A stretch of DNA of 64,000 bases from UBA2040 sp041674745 (GCA_041674745.1 JBAYVD010000017.1:12170-76169); one strand, 5' to 3'; counted from the first letter of the stretch, positions 36,958 to 46,344 are shown. The notes: generated from the sequence alone by a model not told the origin. Numbers and translations are program-made.

Positions 36958-36995
36958 TAAAAATCTCAAACCGTAAAAGTTTGAGATTTTTTTTT
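36958..36995 (+). terminator. Rho-independent terminator of sdhCAB
   Basis: AAAAATCTCAAAC pairs with GTTTGAGATTTTT across a short loop (with an extra base), followed by a T-run. Confidence 0.8.
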
Positions 36996-37087
36996 GCACT
37001 ACAATATCAACCAAGTGTTAAAATATTTCGTTCTAGTTTTTAGATTATATAAAATAATTGTTAAATTTAGTTTCTAAAATTATAATT

Positions 37088-38812
37088 ATGAAAAAATTAA
37101 TACTCAGTTTATTGACGCTAACGGTGATTGGGGTAAATGCCAATTCACAAATTATCTGCAGGGTTCTTGAGCCAGCATCCATTATGGGGAACAAGCCATT
37201 TACTTGGGCTGATACCTGGGGAGGAACACCTGATTTTAACATTCCAAATACATTCGTTCAAGACACTTTGGCGATTGCAGAAGATGGTACTCCTGGAAAC
37301 AGTACAACTACAATTGTTCACACATTGAGCCAAGAAGGATGCGCTACCTTCACAAATGCTGCTCAAATCGCTGGAAAAATTGCAGTTGTATACCGTGGTA
37401 CTTGTAACTTTACGGTAAAAGCGGCCAACGCACAAGCAGCTGGAGCAGTAGGTGTTATCATCATCAACCGTGATCCAGATGCAATTGCATTAGGTGGTAC
37501 TGATCCTGCTGTTACCATTCCAGCTGTTATGATTGGAAGTGGGCCAGGACAAGATATTACCAATGCTATGAGCAGCAACACAGTAGTTGCTTTTCTAGGG
37601 AACAAACAAGGAATTTTATTAAATGACTTGACAATTAGTTCTGAATGGGCTAAAATTCCAGCATCTACAGGAAATTCAACTTTGCTTTCAACCAACTTGT
37701 TCTTGCCAGCTGTTACCGTTTATAACTATGGTTCTGGTGCTCAAAGCAATTGCAATGCCAATTTAAAAATTGTAGGACCTGGTATCGGTGGTGCGACAGT
37801 TTATGACAATTCAGTTACTGGACTTTCAATTGCCTCCGGTGATTCAATCAGTGTTGAAGATGGTGGAACTTATTCGTTCCCGTCTTTGGATGTTTCTACG
37901 CTTGCAAGTGGTGAGTACTTTTTGACTTATTCTGCCTATCCATCGACTACCGAAATGGATTCTGCTGATAACCAATATTCTTCTTCATTCAACGTTACTA
38001 CGAATTTCATTTCTTCTTCTCGTTTGGATGCGAACAATGATCCTATTCACAATACATACCCGCAAAACACAACGAATCCAGGCCAATACGATGCTTGTAT
38101 GAGTTATACGAATGCTAACTCCGAAGACATCATGTTAACGGGTCTTAAATTCGTTCCAAGTGCTGATACCTCTGTTTATGATATGACAGGTGAAGAAATC
38201 TTATTGAACATTTACGAATGGAGTGGGCCAAATGACTTAACAACAATTGTTACTCCTGCTATTTTCAATACAGCGGTTTATTTACCAGACAACACTGCCA
38301 ACCGTGTGGTTCAAAATGTTACTTTCTCAACGCCTGTAATTTTGACAAACGATGTTGTTTACTTGGTTTGTGCAACGAGCAATGGTGTTGAAAACGTTGT
38401 TTTTGGATTTGACAACAACGTCGATTATTCTGGAAACATGTCTTATGACATTTTGTACTCTACACCTATCTACATTGCTGGAACATGGTACAGTGGATGG
38501 TCGGGTACTACTGCAATCAGTTTTGCTCTTGAAGTAACTGAAAACACGTTAGGATTAGACGATGTAACGAATGTTGAAGCTTCTGTTTTCCCGAATCCAA
38601 CAAACGACGTTTTCAATGTACGTGTGAATACAGTAGGAAAAGCTACCATTCAATTGACAGATATTTCTGGTAAAATTGTTTCTACAAACGAAGTAGAATT
38701 GATCAATGGTGCCACTCAAGTAAATACAACCAACTTGGAAACAGGTGCCTACATCATGACCATCATTACTGAAAATGGTGCGACTAAAAATGTGCATGTG
38801 GTTAAAAACTAA
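37088..38812 (+). CDS. Secreted PA-domain protein with T9SS type A sorting domain
   Basis: 574 residues from the ATG at 37088, which begins the signal peptide MKKLILSLLTLTVIGVNANS. Residues about 50-185 contain a protease-associated (PA) domain (IAGKIAVVYRGTCNFTVKA, AGAVGVIIIN). The middle part is beta-rich and unassigned. The C-terminal 75 residues (VFPNPTNDVFNVRV ... LETGAYIMTI ... KNVHVVKN) are a type A T9SS sorting signal, cleaved on export to the surface. No peptidase catalytic domain is seen, so it is a PA protein without an evident enzyme. Confidence 0.9.
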   Translation: MKKLILSLLTLTVIGVNANSQIICRVLEPASIMGNKPFTWADTWGGTPDFNIPNTFVQDTLAIAEDGTPGNSTTTIVHTLSQEGCATFTNAAQIAGKIAVVYRGTCNFTVKAANAQAAGAVGVIIINRDPDAIALGGTDPAVTIPAVMIGSGPGQDITNAMSSNTVVAFLGNKQGILLNDLTISSEWAKIPASTGNSTLLSTNLFLPAVTVYNYGSGAQSNCNANLKIVGPGIGGATVYDNSVTGLSIASGDSISVEDGGTYSFPSLDVSTLASGEYFLTYSAYPSTTEMDSADNQYSSSFNVTTNFISSSRLDANNDPIHNTYPQNTTNPGQYDACMSYTNANSEDIMLTGLKFVPSADTSVYDMTGEEILLNIYEWSGPNDLTTIVTPAIFNTAVYLPDNTANRVVQNVTFSTPVILTNDVVYLVCATSNGVENVVFGFDNNVDYSGNMSYDILYSTPIYIAGTWYSGWSGTTAISFALEVTENTLGLDDVTNVEASVFPNPTNDVFNVRVNTVGKATIQLTDISGKIVSTNEVELINGATQVNTTNLETGAYIMTIITENGATKNVHVVKN

Positions 38813-38833
38813 TCCAGTTAGTAATAACTAAAT

Positions 38834-38867
38834 AAAAAACCCCGACGATAGCTCGTCGGGGTTTTTT
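38834..38867 (+). terminator. Rho-independent terminator
   Basis: CCCCGACGA pairs with TCGTCGGGG, flanked by A and T runs; it can serve both convergent genes. Confidence 0.85.
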
Positions 38868-38903
38868 CGTAAACAGGGTTCTGAATAATTCTTATTCCAT
38901 TGC

Positions 38904-39716
38904 TTAAAAATTCATCGTTAAACCGAAAGTAAACGGCTGCACATTGGTTGTTTTTTTCGTATCAAAAAGAGGCAAAAGACTGTAATTCACAAAGGCGCCG
39001 AAATTATCAAATCCAACCCGAGCAGTTGCATCCAATTTGAAGTTATTCAACGCATAATCCCCTTTCAGTTTTTCTTTGTACTCAACCCCGTCTACTTTAC
39101 CAACACGTTTCACGCGGGAACTTAATCGAACACCACCTACGACTCCAGCAGCTAAGTACACACCTTTTGAATTGTCTTTATTCGTATTAAACTCAAGCAA
39201 AATTGGTATTTGTAAATACGCTGCTCTCAATTTGTTTTTAGAAAAATCCTGTGGACTTACCACGCCAACAATGGTATCGACGGAATCCATTAAAACATAG
39301 TTGTTTTTGAAAGCAAATTGGTTAAAATTCAAACCAATACCCGAAGTAATTCCAACATACTCCTGTATTATTTTTACTTTTTTCTCCGCGAAGTTGAAAT
39401 TAAAATAAATGGAGTGCACGGGATCATTTTCCCAATAGGGATAATTCGGAAAACTTGCGCTATTGCTTCCGTTGGTCAGGATATTGTATCCATAATCCAA
39501 ACCTGCCCAATGCGCTTCACTGTTTCTACTTCCTTCTTCCGGACCCGCATAAATCGTATCTGGTTTAGAAACCAGTATAACTTCTACATTCTTTAGCTGA
39601 AATCGAGTCGTGTCTGATTCTTTTTCACTTTCGGGTGTTTCCTGTGGTTCTGTTTCCACTTGGCCAATCGCCAAATTCGTTAAAAACAAGGCTCCTATTA
39701 AAATTAAACTTTTCAT
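38904..39716 (-). CDS. Outer-membrane beta-barrel protein (PorT-like fold)
   Basis: 270 residues with a signal peptide (about 1-18, ending NLAIGQ), then an acidic linker and eight or so amphipathic strands (SIYFNFNFAEKKVKI, GITSGIGLNFNQFAF, YLQIPILLEFNT, GVYLAAGVVGGVRL, FDNFGAFVNYSLLPLF, PFTFGLTMNF). The strand order and the YLQIPILLEF motif match the small outer-membrane barrel family common in Bacteroidota. Function unknown. Confidence 0.8.
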   Translation of the reverse strand: MKSLILIGALFLTNLAIGQVETEPQETPESEKESDTTRFQLKNVEVILVSKPDTIYAGPEEGSRNSEAHWAGLDYGYNILTNGSNSASFPNYPYWENDPVHSIYFNFNFAEKKVKIIQEYVGITSGIGLNFNQFAFKNNYVLMDSVDTIVGVVSPQDFSKNKLRAAYLQIPILLEFNTNKDNSKGVYLAAGVVGGVRLSSRVKRVGKVDGVEYKEKLKGDYALNNFKLDATARVGFDNFGAFVNYSLLPLFDTKKTTNVQPFTFGLTMNF

Positions 39717-39854
39717 CTTGATTTGTTTTATATTTCCCGTAAGACCCTTAACTCAGAAAAAAGTTACAAGCAAACCAAAAAAATTCATAAAAAAATAATT
39801 TTGGGCCATTTTTTGTAAAGTCAGAATTATTAAATTTATATAAAACAATTACTT

Positions 39855-40184
39855 ATGGGAAAATTCAGCATTAAAACTGGAAAAAATGGCGATTTGTATT
39901 TCAATTTAATAGCCGGCAATGGACAAATCATTTTGGCTAGTCAAGGATACAATTCCAAAAGCGCTTGCGACAATGGAATCGAATCGGTGCGTAAAAACGG
40001 ATTGGACGACACGAAGTTTGAGCGAAACGAAGCAAAAAATGGACAATTCTATTTCAACCTAAAAGCAGGCAACGGTCAAGTTATCGGAAAAAGTGAGCTA
40101 TACACTACCAAAGCTGCGATGGAAAACGGTATCGCGAGTGTGGGCAAAAATGCGTTGGATGCGTCTGTAGAAATCGAAGATTAA
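39855..40184 (+). CDS. YegP-family protein (DUF1508, two tandem repeats)
   Basis: 109 residues made of two copies of a about 50-residue module: GDLYFNLIAGNGQIILASQGY and GQFYFNLKAGNGQVIGKSELY, each followed by a helix (ACDNGIESVRKN / AMENGIASVGKN). This is the YegP/DUF1508 layout. No function is established. It is a single gene ending at a terminator. Confidence 0.93.
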   Translation: MGKFSIKTGKNGDLYFNLIAGNGQIILASQGYNSKSACDNGIESVRKNGLDDTKFERNEAKNGQFYFNLKAGNGQVIGKSELYTTKAAMENGIASVGKNALDASVEIED

Positions 40185-40201
40185 TTCAAACTATCTTTCA
40201 T

Positions 40202-40233
40202 GAAAGCCGTTTCTTTTTGAGGCGGCTTTTTTA
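40202..40233 (+). terminator. Rho-independent terminator
   Basis: AAAGCCG pairs with CGGCTTT, followed by a T-run, directly past the YegP-like gene; it touches the stop of the convergent S4 gene. Confidence 0.75.
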
Positions 40234-40602
40234 CTCCCAGTTCTCCAAAAAATCATCCAGGCTCCTTCTGTCCTTCTTGGTGGGTTTTCCTTCGCCAAAC
40301 TGCCTGTAATTGGCTTGTGCGGCCTGGTATACTTTGTATTTCTCCACCTCCTCCATCGGGGTTGTATCAATAATGCACTCTTTTACCAAAGGCGCCCCGA
40401 CTCTTCGGTCTAAAATACCGATCACTTTATACGAAAACGTAGCGGTATTTTTCGAGATTTGAATAGTGTCACCTACCTTTATTTCCTTCGCTGGTTTTAC
40501 CTGCTCACCGTTCAATTTTACCTTTCCCTTGCTTATCCATTCAGTAGCAAGCGAACGTGTTTTCGCCAAACGAACACACCAAACATATTTATCGACTCTC
40601 AA
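40231..40602 (-). CDS. S4-domain RNA-binding protein (Hsp15-like)
   Basis: 123 residues. The N-terminal S4 domain (MRVDKYVWCVRLAKTRSLA, GKVKLNGEQVKPAKEIKVGD) and the Lys-rich C-terminal tail (GKPTKKDRRSLDDFL) match the Hsp15 heat-shock protein, which binds ribosomal 50S subunits carrying stalled nascent chains. It overlaps the next upstream gene by 14 bp, so the two are translated together. Confidence 0.9.
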   Translation of the reverse strand: MRVDKYVWCVRLAKTRSLATEWISKGKVKLNGEQVKPAKEIKVGDTIQISKNTATFSYKVIGILDRRVGAPLVKECIIDTTPMEEVEKYKVYQAAQANYRQFGEGKPTKKDRRSLDDFLENWE

Positions 40603-40942
40603 GGGATTCTCGTTCTTTTCGGGTTAAACTTGCATAGACCAACTCATACGAATGATCAATTAATTCACAAATGAAACGATCTTCCAAAGTTCCAAGAACT
40701 GAAACAGTATTCCAATGCGTTTTATTCATGTGAAACCCCGGTATAATTTCTTCGAAAGTTTCTCGATACTGTTGCGCCTTTTCTGGATCACATTTCAAAT
40801 TAACACTTTCAAAACGATCCAAATCTGTTAATGCAAACATTTTACTTCCAACCTTAAAAACAAGGGTCGAAATGTCAAAAGGCAGGTGTTCTGAAACACC
40901 TGCCTTTTGTATACAATATTGACGAAAATAGTCTAATGTCAT
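40589..40942 (-). CDS. MmcQ/YjbR-family protein
   Basis: 117 residues. SEHLPFDISTLVFKVGSKMFAL, VNLKCDPEKAQQYRE and HMNKTHWNTVSV are characteristic of the YjbR double-wing fold (MmcQ/YjbR). It is annotated as DNA-binding in the family, with no firm function. It is upstream of the Hsp15-like gene, overlapping it by 14 bp, and 3 bp downstream of the desaturase stop. Confidence 0.9.
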   Translation of the reverse strand: MTLDYFRQYCIQKAGVSEHLPFDISTLVFKVGSKMFALTDLDRFESVNLKCDPEKAQQYRETFEEIIPGFHMNKTHWNTVSVLGTLEDRFICELIDHSYELVYASLTRKERESLESR

Positions 40943-40945
40943 CGA

Positions 40946-42067
40946 TTAATGCAATCCTGGTGCCTCATCGTAATGTCCGAGGTTGTACAACATCCGTCCG
41001 TGCTCACGTAAAGCTTGACCAAATGTTCTAAAACTATTGTAAGGCAAGTTGTACTCTTTAGCCGTAGATCGTACGATTTTGGAAATGTTCTTGTAATGCA
41101 CGTGGCAAATATTCGGAAACAAATGGTGCTCCACTTGATAATTTAAACCACCAACATACCAAGAGAAAAACTTAGCACCTGGAGCAAAATTAGCTGTATT
41201 ATACAATTGACTTACCGCCCAGTCTGCTTCAATATTACCAGATTCATCTGGCATAGGATAATTGCTGGATGGAACTACGTGAGCTGGTTGGAAAATAATA
41301 CCCAACCAAAAACCACAGATAAAATGCATGGTAAAAAATCCTGCAATGGTCAAATACCAAGGCATGCTTGAAAAAATCAAGGGCAAACCTAAGGTCAATC
41401 CTACGTATAAGATTTTTGAAAGAATCAATCCGTAAAACGCTTTTTTGTACGTGAATCCTTGTGTTTTCAACAAATCCATTCCCTCGTAACGTTTCAATTG
41501 CTTGAAATCTTTTGTCGTAAACCAAAGCACAGTCATCATACCATACAAAAACCAAGCATACAAATGCTGAAATTTGTGACCAGACAAACGTGGTTTGTGC
41601 GGAGAAAAACGCATGACAACACCTGGATCGATATCCTCATCAATTCCGTCAACATTTGTAAAGGTGTGATGCAATACATTGTGTTGAATTCTCCAATTCA
41701 TGCCACTTCCACCAATGGCAAGAATGATATGACCCACCCATTTATTAATGAAATCATTTTTAGAATAAGCCCCATGATTCGCATCATGCATAACGCTTAA
41801 CCCGATTCCTGCCATACCGAATCCCATAAGAATCCATGCTAAGTATCCAAGAAGATTTGAATCAATAACCGTGATTATCAAAGCAAATGGCACGAAGTAC
41901 ATGGCAAACATAATAATGGTCTTTACCACCATTCCTGTGTTACCATGACGAGAAGTACCCGTCGTTTTAAAATGATCCATAACCCTGGATCTCAATGTTT
42001 TATAAAATTCTTCGTTGTGATTTTCTGAAAATTTTACTTCAGAATAATGTAATTTATTTGTACTCAT
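40946..42067 (-). CDS. Fatty acid/acyl-CoA desaturase
   Basis: 373 residues with four or more membrane helices and the three histidine boxes: HDANHGA, HNVLHHTF and QVEHHLFPNICH. The QVEHH box is typical of front-end/linoleoyl-type desaturases. It introduces a double bond into acyl chains of membrane lipids using a di-iron centre. It is first in a compact minus-strand unit with the YjbR-like and Hsp15-like genes, preceded by a good promoter element. Confidence 0.92.
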   Translation of the reverse strand: MSTNKLHYSEVKFSENHNEEFYKTLRSRVMDHFKTTGTSRHGNTGMVVKTIIMFAMYFVPFALIITVIDSNLLGYLAWILMGFGMAGIGLSVMHDANHGAYSKNDFINKWVGHIILAIGGSGMNWRIQHNVLHHTFTNVDGIDEDIDPGVVMRFSPHKPRLSGHKFQHLYAWFLYGMMTVLWFTTKDFKQLKRYEGMDLLKTQGFTYKKAFYGLILSKILYVGLTLGLPLIFSSMPWYLTIAGFFTMHFICGFWLGIIFQPAHVVPSSNYPMPDESGNIEADWAVSQLYNTANFAPGAKFFSWYVGGLNYQVEHHLFPNICHVHYKNISKIVRSTAKEYNLPYNSFRTFGQALREHGRMLYNLGHYDEAPGLH

Positions 42068-42074
42068 ACTGTTG

Positions 42075-42082
42075 CAAAGTTA
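42075..42082 (-). promoter_or_regulatory. Bacteroidota -7 promoter element of the desaturase unit
   Basis: TAACTTTG on the minus strand, exact TAnnTTTG, 7 bp before the ATG at 42067, so the leader is very short. Confidence 0.55.
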
Positions 42083-42253
42083 ATCTAACTATTTTTAATC
42101 CATACTATAATTAACAATTACAAACATATTTAATCCCTTATTTGTTTTCATTCTGCGTTAATAATTTCTTTACAATGCCGTTGTTAACAACATTTCAATC
42201 AAACCTTTGTTGAAGGAATAGCAAATAATTTTAGCAATAGTTATCACTTTATC

Positions 42254-42261
42254 TAACTTTG
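42254..42261 (+). promoter_or_regulatory. Bacteroidota -7 promoter element of ispG
   Basis: TAACTTTG, exact TAnnTTTG, 22 bp before the ATG at 42284. Confidence 0.6.
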
Positions 42262-42283
42262 CGGTATTCAAGTAATCAAGAAC

Positions 42284-44197
42284 ATGAAAGACACACCCAA
42301 CAAAGCTTATTGTAACGATCCCTTCAACAGAAGTCGACTCAAAACACATGTCGTAAACATCGGAAATGTTGCATTTGGAGGAAATAACCCCATTCGTTTG
42401 CAGTCCATGACTACTACGGATACCATGGATACTCAAAAATCTATTGAGCAATCTGCTCGAATGATTGAAGCCGGTTGTGAATTGGTTCGTCTCACCGCTC
42501 CGAGTAAAAATGAAGCGTTCAACTTGGAAAACATCAAACAAGGTCTTCGTGAACTTGGATACCAAACACCTTTGGTTGCCGACATTCACTTTACCCCAAA
42601 TGCCGCCGAAATTGCCGCAAAAATTGTGGAAAAAGTTCGGGTAAATCCTGGGAATTACGCAGACAAAAAGAAATTTGAAGAGATTGAATACACAGAAGTG
42701 GCCTACAAGGCTGAGTTAAATCGAATAGAAGAAAAGTTCACCCCTTTGGTCCTGCTTTGCAAAGAGAAAAATACCGCCATGCGAATTGGAACCAATCACG
42801 GTTCTCTTTCCGATAGAATACTTTCGCGCTACGGAGACACGCCTCACGGAATGGTAGAATCTGCCATGGAATTTATTAGAATCTGTGAAAAACATGCGTT
42901 TTACGACCTTGTTATTTCCATGAAGGCCAGCAATACAGTCGTTATGGTTCAGGCCTATCGACTTTTGGCGGCAACCCTGTTAGAAAATGGCCGGTGCTAT
43001 CCTTTGCATCTTGGTGTGACGGAGGCTGGAGACGGAGAAGATGGACGAATTAAGTCAGCTGTTGGAATTGGCGCGCTATTGGAAGATGGTTTAGGCGACA
43101 CCATACGTGTTTCGTTGACGGAAGAACCAGAATTTGAAATTCCAGTAGCCCGGATATTAGCGGAAAAATTCAACAATCAAACGAATATTCAAACCATTCA
43201 TTCTGGTCTTGAACTTACCTACTCGCCCTATTTTTATGAAAAACATCACGGCAACGAACACCACAACATTGGTGGATCCCATGCGCCGATTGTTTTTGCC
43301 GATTTGAGCAAAAAGTCAGAAATCAAACCGGCTAATTTTTTCGGATTTGGTTACACTTATTCGATTGAACTGGACAAATGGAATCTGATGGATCAAGCTG
43401 CGGATTACGTTTATGTAGGATCAAATGACGTGCCTTTCGAGGTTCCTGGAACCTTAGGAATTGTCATGGACTATGATAAATGGTCTTCAGACTGCAAAAA
43501 CAAGCCGGGTTATTATCCTATTTCAACAGAACTTAAACTCCTAGACACCGATTATTTCTATTGTCCTGAAGGCGAATTTGTCGTGACCGACGAACTCAAA
43601 AATCACCCGAATGCTTTGCTCGTAGTATCCACAGCATTTGACAATAAGACACAGGTTATTCGCAAAATTATACATGATTTGGCGAGTAAAGGGTTGAAAA
43701 ACCCTATTATTCTCCGAAATCACTATGAACTCGACGATCTAGAAACCTTCCAATTGTACAGCGCGTCGGATGCAGGAAGTATACTAATTGATGGATTTGG
43801 AGACGGAATATGGCTCACGGCTCCTCAGTCCATTTCTGCCATCAATACCTGCTCATTTGGAATTCTTCAGGCCACTCGGACTCGCATTTCCAAAACAGAA
43901 TACATTTCCTGTCCATCTTGTGGTAGAACGCTTTTTGATCTTCAAGAAACAACCGCTAAAATCAGAAAAAGAACAGCACACCTAAAAGGATTGAAAATTG
44001 GAATCATGGGATGCATTGTAAACGGTCCGGGTGAAATGGCCGATGCAGATTATGGATACGTTGGAACCGGACCTGGAAAAATAAATCTCTACAAAGAAAA
44101 AACCGTAGTTGCCAAAAACATTCCCGAAGAGGAAGCGGTAGAGGCTTTGGTGGCATTAATACGAGAAAACGGTGATTGGGTGGATGAAATTCAATAA
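42284..44197 (+). CDS. ispG: 4-hydroxy-3-methylbut-2-en-1-yl diphosphate synthase (IspG/GcpE), long form
   Basis: 637 residues: an N-terminal TIM barrel (IGNVAFGGNNPIRLQSMTTTD, DIHFTPNAA, VRVNPGN), a large central A* insert (about 290-530) and the C-terminal [4Fe-4S] domain (SCPSCGRTLFDLQ, GCIVNGPGEMADADYGYVG). The three-domain form is found in Bacteroidota, Chlamydiae and plants; many other bacteria have the about 370-residue form. It catalyses the next-to-last step of the MEP isoprenoid pathway. No other MEP gene is in the window. Confidence 0.96.
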   Translation: MKDTPNKAYCNDPFNRSRLKTHVVNIGNVAFGGNNPIRLQSMTTTDTMDTQKSIEQSARMIEAGCELVRLTAPSKNEAFNLENIKQGLRELGYQTPLVADIHFTPNAAEIAAKIVEKVRVNPGNYADKKKFEEIEYTEVAYKAELNRIEEKFTPLVLLCKEKNTAMRIGTNHGSLSDRILSRYGDTPHGMVESAMEFIRICEKHAFYDLVISMKASNTVVMVQAYRLLAATLLENGRCYPLHLGVTEAGDGEDGRIKSAVGIGALLEDGLGDTIRVSLTEEPEFEIPVARILAEKFNNQTNIQTIHSGLELTYSPYFYEKHHGNEHHNIGGSHAPIVFADLSKKSEIKPANFFGFGYTYSIELDKWNLMDQAADYVYVGSNDVPFEVPGTLGIVMDYDKWSSDCKNKPGYYPISTELKLLDTDYFYCPEGEFVVTDELKNHPNALLVVSTAFDNKTQVIRKIIHDLASKGLKNPIILRNHYELDDLETFQLYSASDAGSILIDGFGDGIWLTAPQSISAINTCSFGILQATRTRISKTEYISCPSCGRTLFDLQETTAKIRKRTAHLKGLKIGIMGCIVNGPGEMADADYGYVGTGPGKINLYKEKTVVAKNIPEEEAVEALVALIRENGDWVDEIQ

Positions 44198-44326
44198 AAA
44201 AGCCAAACAACTATTTATTTATCAGTGTTTTAAGATTGTTTATTTAACACTAAGATTTAACTAAAAATTTTGTGCTTTTAAATGGCGCATCGTCTATTTG
44301 CTTGATGGATTTCCTTTCTGGACACG

Positions 44327-44361
44327 AAAAAAGGCCTTAAATCGAAGAAAAAACGCCTTTT
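44327..44361 (-). terminator. Rho-independent terminator of mnmG
   Basis: AAAAGGC pairs with GCCTTTT, with a partly paired interior, followed by T on the minus strand, 30 bp past the mnmG stop and the first parS site. Confidence 0.6.
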
Positions 44362-44376
44362 CAATATCAATTGATT

Positions 44377-44392
44377 CGTTTCACGTGAAACT
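44377..44392. promoter_or_regulatory. parS-like centromere site 1
   Basis: The 14-bp palindrome GTTTCACGTGAAAC (44378-44391) is the perfect core of parS, the ParB-binding site; the two outermost bases differ from the 16-mer consensus. It touches the stop codon of mnmG. Confidence 0.75.
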
Positions 44393-46262
44393 AACGTCCC
44401 AAATGAATCAAAATTACAGAAATGTCACTGGGTGACACACCGCTAATCCGACTTGCTTGTCCGATCGTCGCTGGACGAATTTTTGTCAACTTCTCACGTG
44501 ACTCAATGCTCATGCTTTCCATGGATTTGAAATCCATTGTTTCTGGAATCAAAACAGACTCCAATCTATTTTGTTTGTCGGCCATTTCTTGCTCACGTTC
44601 CAAATACCCTTCATACTTCACCAATATTTCAGCTTGTCCAACAGAATCTGGATGTTTTGCCGTCAACTCCATTGCCTTGTCTTTGGCTACAGATGACATG
44701 GTAAACATATCTTCCATGGTCATGTGCGGACGGGTCAGCAACTGACTCATTTTAACTTGCTGATTAATTGCGGCGCTTTCCTTTTCCAACAAAACAGGAT
44801 TGGCCAATTCCGGAGGAACGCCTTCGCTTTTCAAGAAACCAATCATTTCTTTGGTACCTTGAATCTTCAAATTCACTCTTTCCAACGCATCATTCTTCAC
44901 CATACCCAAAGCATGCGCTAATGGCGTCAAACGAATATCCGCATTGTCTTGTCTCAACAACAAACGAAACTCTGCTCTACTCGTAAACATACGATAGGGT
45001 TCTTGTGTGCCCTTCGTAATCAAGTCATCAATTAACACACCGATATACGCTTGGTCTCGATTCAAGATAAAAGGATCTCGTTCTAAAACTTTGAGCGCTG
45101 CGTTTGATCCCGCCATCAATCCTTGACAACCCGCTTCTTCATAACCCGTTGTTCCATTGATCTGACCCGCAAAATACAATCCTTCCACCAACTTCGTTTC
45201 TAAAGTATGTTTCAATTGTGTCGGTGGGAAATAATCGTATTCAATCGCATAACCTGGCCGAAACATTTTTGCGTTTTCAAAACCAGGTATTGCTTGCAAT
45301 GCCTTTTGTTGCACGTCTTCAGGTAAACTAGTTGAAAAACCATTCACGTAAATCTCTACCGTATTCCAGCCTTCTGGTTCAACAAAAATTTGATGACGAT
45401 CCTTATCAGCAAAACGATTGATCTTATCTTCTATACTCGGACAATATCTTGGTCCCGTACTTTTGATAGCACCATTGAACATAGGACTACGATCAAAACC
45501 AGTTCGCAACAAATCGTGTGTTTCTAGATTTGTATAGGTAATCCTACACGATCGTTGTTCCGCTAATGGTTTTGTATTTGTATAACTAAACTTACTTGGG
45601 TTGACATCACCCAATTGTTCTTCCATCTTTGAATAATCCAACGAACGCCCATCTACGCGTGGTGGAGTTCCCGTTTTCATCCTACCGGCTTCAAAACCCA
45701 ACTTCACCAAATCCTCAGTAATACCTGTCGCGGCCTTTTCGCCAACACGACCACCGCCGAATTGTTTTTCACCCAAATGGATTAAACCATTCAAAAATGT
45801 TCCATTTGTTAAAACAACCGATTTTCCTTTGATATCAATTCCAATGCTGGTTTTCACACCCACAACGCGGCCCGACTCCACAATCATACCTGTCGCCATG
45901 TCTTGCCAAAAATCAACATTCAAATTCCGCTCCAACAGCAAGCGCCATTCTTCCGCAAACTTCATTCTGTCATTTTGGGTTCTCGGCGACCACATCGCTG
46001 GACCTTTTGACAAATTCAACATACGGAACTGGATAGCGCTCAAATCTGAAACAATTCCAGATCCACCACCTAACGCATCAATTTCCCGAACAATTTGCCC
46101 TTTCGCCACACCACCCATTGCAGGGTTGCAACTCATTTGAGCAATCGTATTCATGTTCATTGTAATCAGCAAAACCGAACAACCCAAACGGCCAGCAGCA
46201 TCTGCCGCTTCGCATCCTGCATGTCCGCCACCCACTACAATCACATCATATTCTTTCAACAT
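44391..46262 (-). CDS. mnmG: tRNA uridine-5-carboxymethylaminomethyl modification enzyme MnmG (GidA)
   Basis: 623 residues from the ATG at 46260-46262. A longer frame to 46319 would translate a parS site and is rejected. The FAD-binding GGGHAGCEAADAAGRLG, CNPAMGGVAKGQIVREIDALGG, KTGTPPRVDG and GTTGYEEAGCQGL blocks are all present. With MnmE (27.7 kb) it makes the cmnm5U34 wobble modification. MnmG genes often lie near the chromosome origin, which fits the parS sites on either side. Confidence 0.97.
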   Translation of the reverse strand: MLKEYDVIVVGGGHAGCEAADAAGRLGCSVLLITMNMNTIAQMSCNPAMGGVAKGQIVREIDALGGGSGIVSDLSAIQFRMLNLSKGPAMWSPRTQNDRMKFAEEWRLLLERNLNVDFWQDMATGMIVESGRVVGVKTSIGIDIKGKSVVLTNGTFLNGLIHLGEKQFGGGRVGEKAATGITEDLVKLGFEAGRMKTGTPPRVDGRSLDYSKMEEQLGDVNPSKFSYTNTKPLAEQRSCRITYTNLETHDLLRTGFDRSPMFNGAIKSTGPRYCPSIEDKINRFADKDRHQIFVEPEGWNTVEIYVNGFSTSLPEDVQQKALQAIPGFENAKMFRPGYAIEYDYFPPTQLKHTLETKLVEGLYFAGQINGTTGYEEAGCQGLMAGSNAALKVLERDPFILNRDQAYIGVLIDDLITKGTQEPYRMFTSRAEFRLLLRQDNADIRLTPLAHALGMVKNDALERVNLKIQGTKEMIGFLKSEGVPPELANPVLLEKESAAINQQVKMSQLLTRPHMTMEDMFTMSSVAKDKAMELTAKHPDSVGQAEILVKYEGYLEREQEMADKQNRLESVLIPETMDFKSMESMSIESREKLTKIRPATIGQASRISGVSPSDISVILIHLGR

Positions 46263-46268
46263 ATTTCT

Positions 46269-46284
46269 TGTTTCACGTGGAACA
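46269..46284. promoter_or_regulatory. parS-like centromere site 2
   Basis: TGTTTCACGTGGAACA matches the known 16-bp parS consensus at all positions when its one variable base is allowed. It lies 7 bp upstream of the mnmG start codon, in its leader. Confidence 0.85.
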
Positions 46285-46320
46285 AAATTACTCCGACTAT
46301 TCAGAGTAAACAAAAACAAA

Positions 46321-46344
46321 GAAGGGTTTCACGTGAAACCCTTC
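46321..46344. promoter_or_regulatory. parS-like centromere site 3 in a 24-bp perfect palindrome
   Basis: The parS core GTTTCACGTGAAAC (46326-46339) is extended to a perfect 24-bp palindrome (46321-46344). It encodes the last residues and stop of ybeY (KGFT*), and on the minus strand it is followed by TTTGTTTTTG, so the RNA could also fold as a terminator. Confidence 0.85.

Noticed and set aside
46263..46319. Longer N-terminus for MnmG
   Set aside because: It would translate parS site 2, and the family starts at MLKEYDVIVVGGG.
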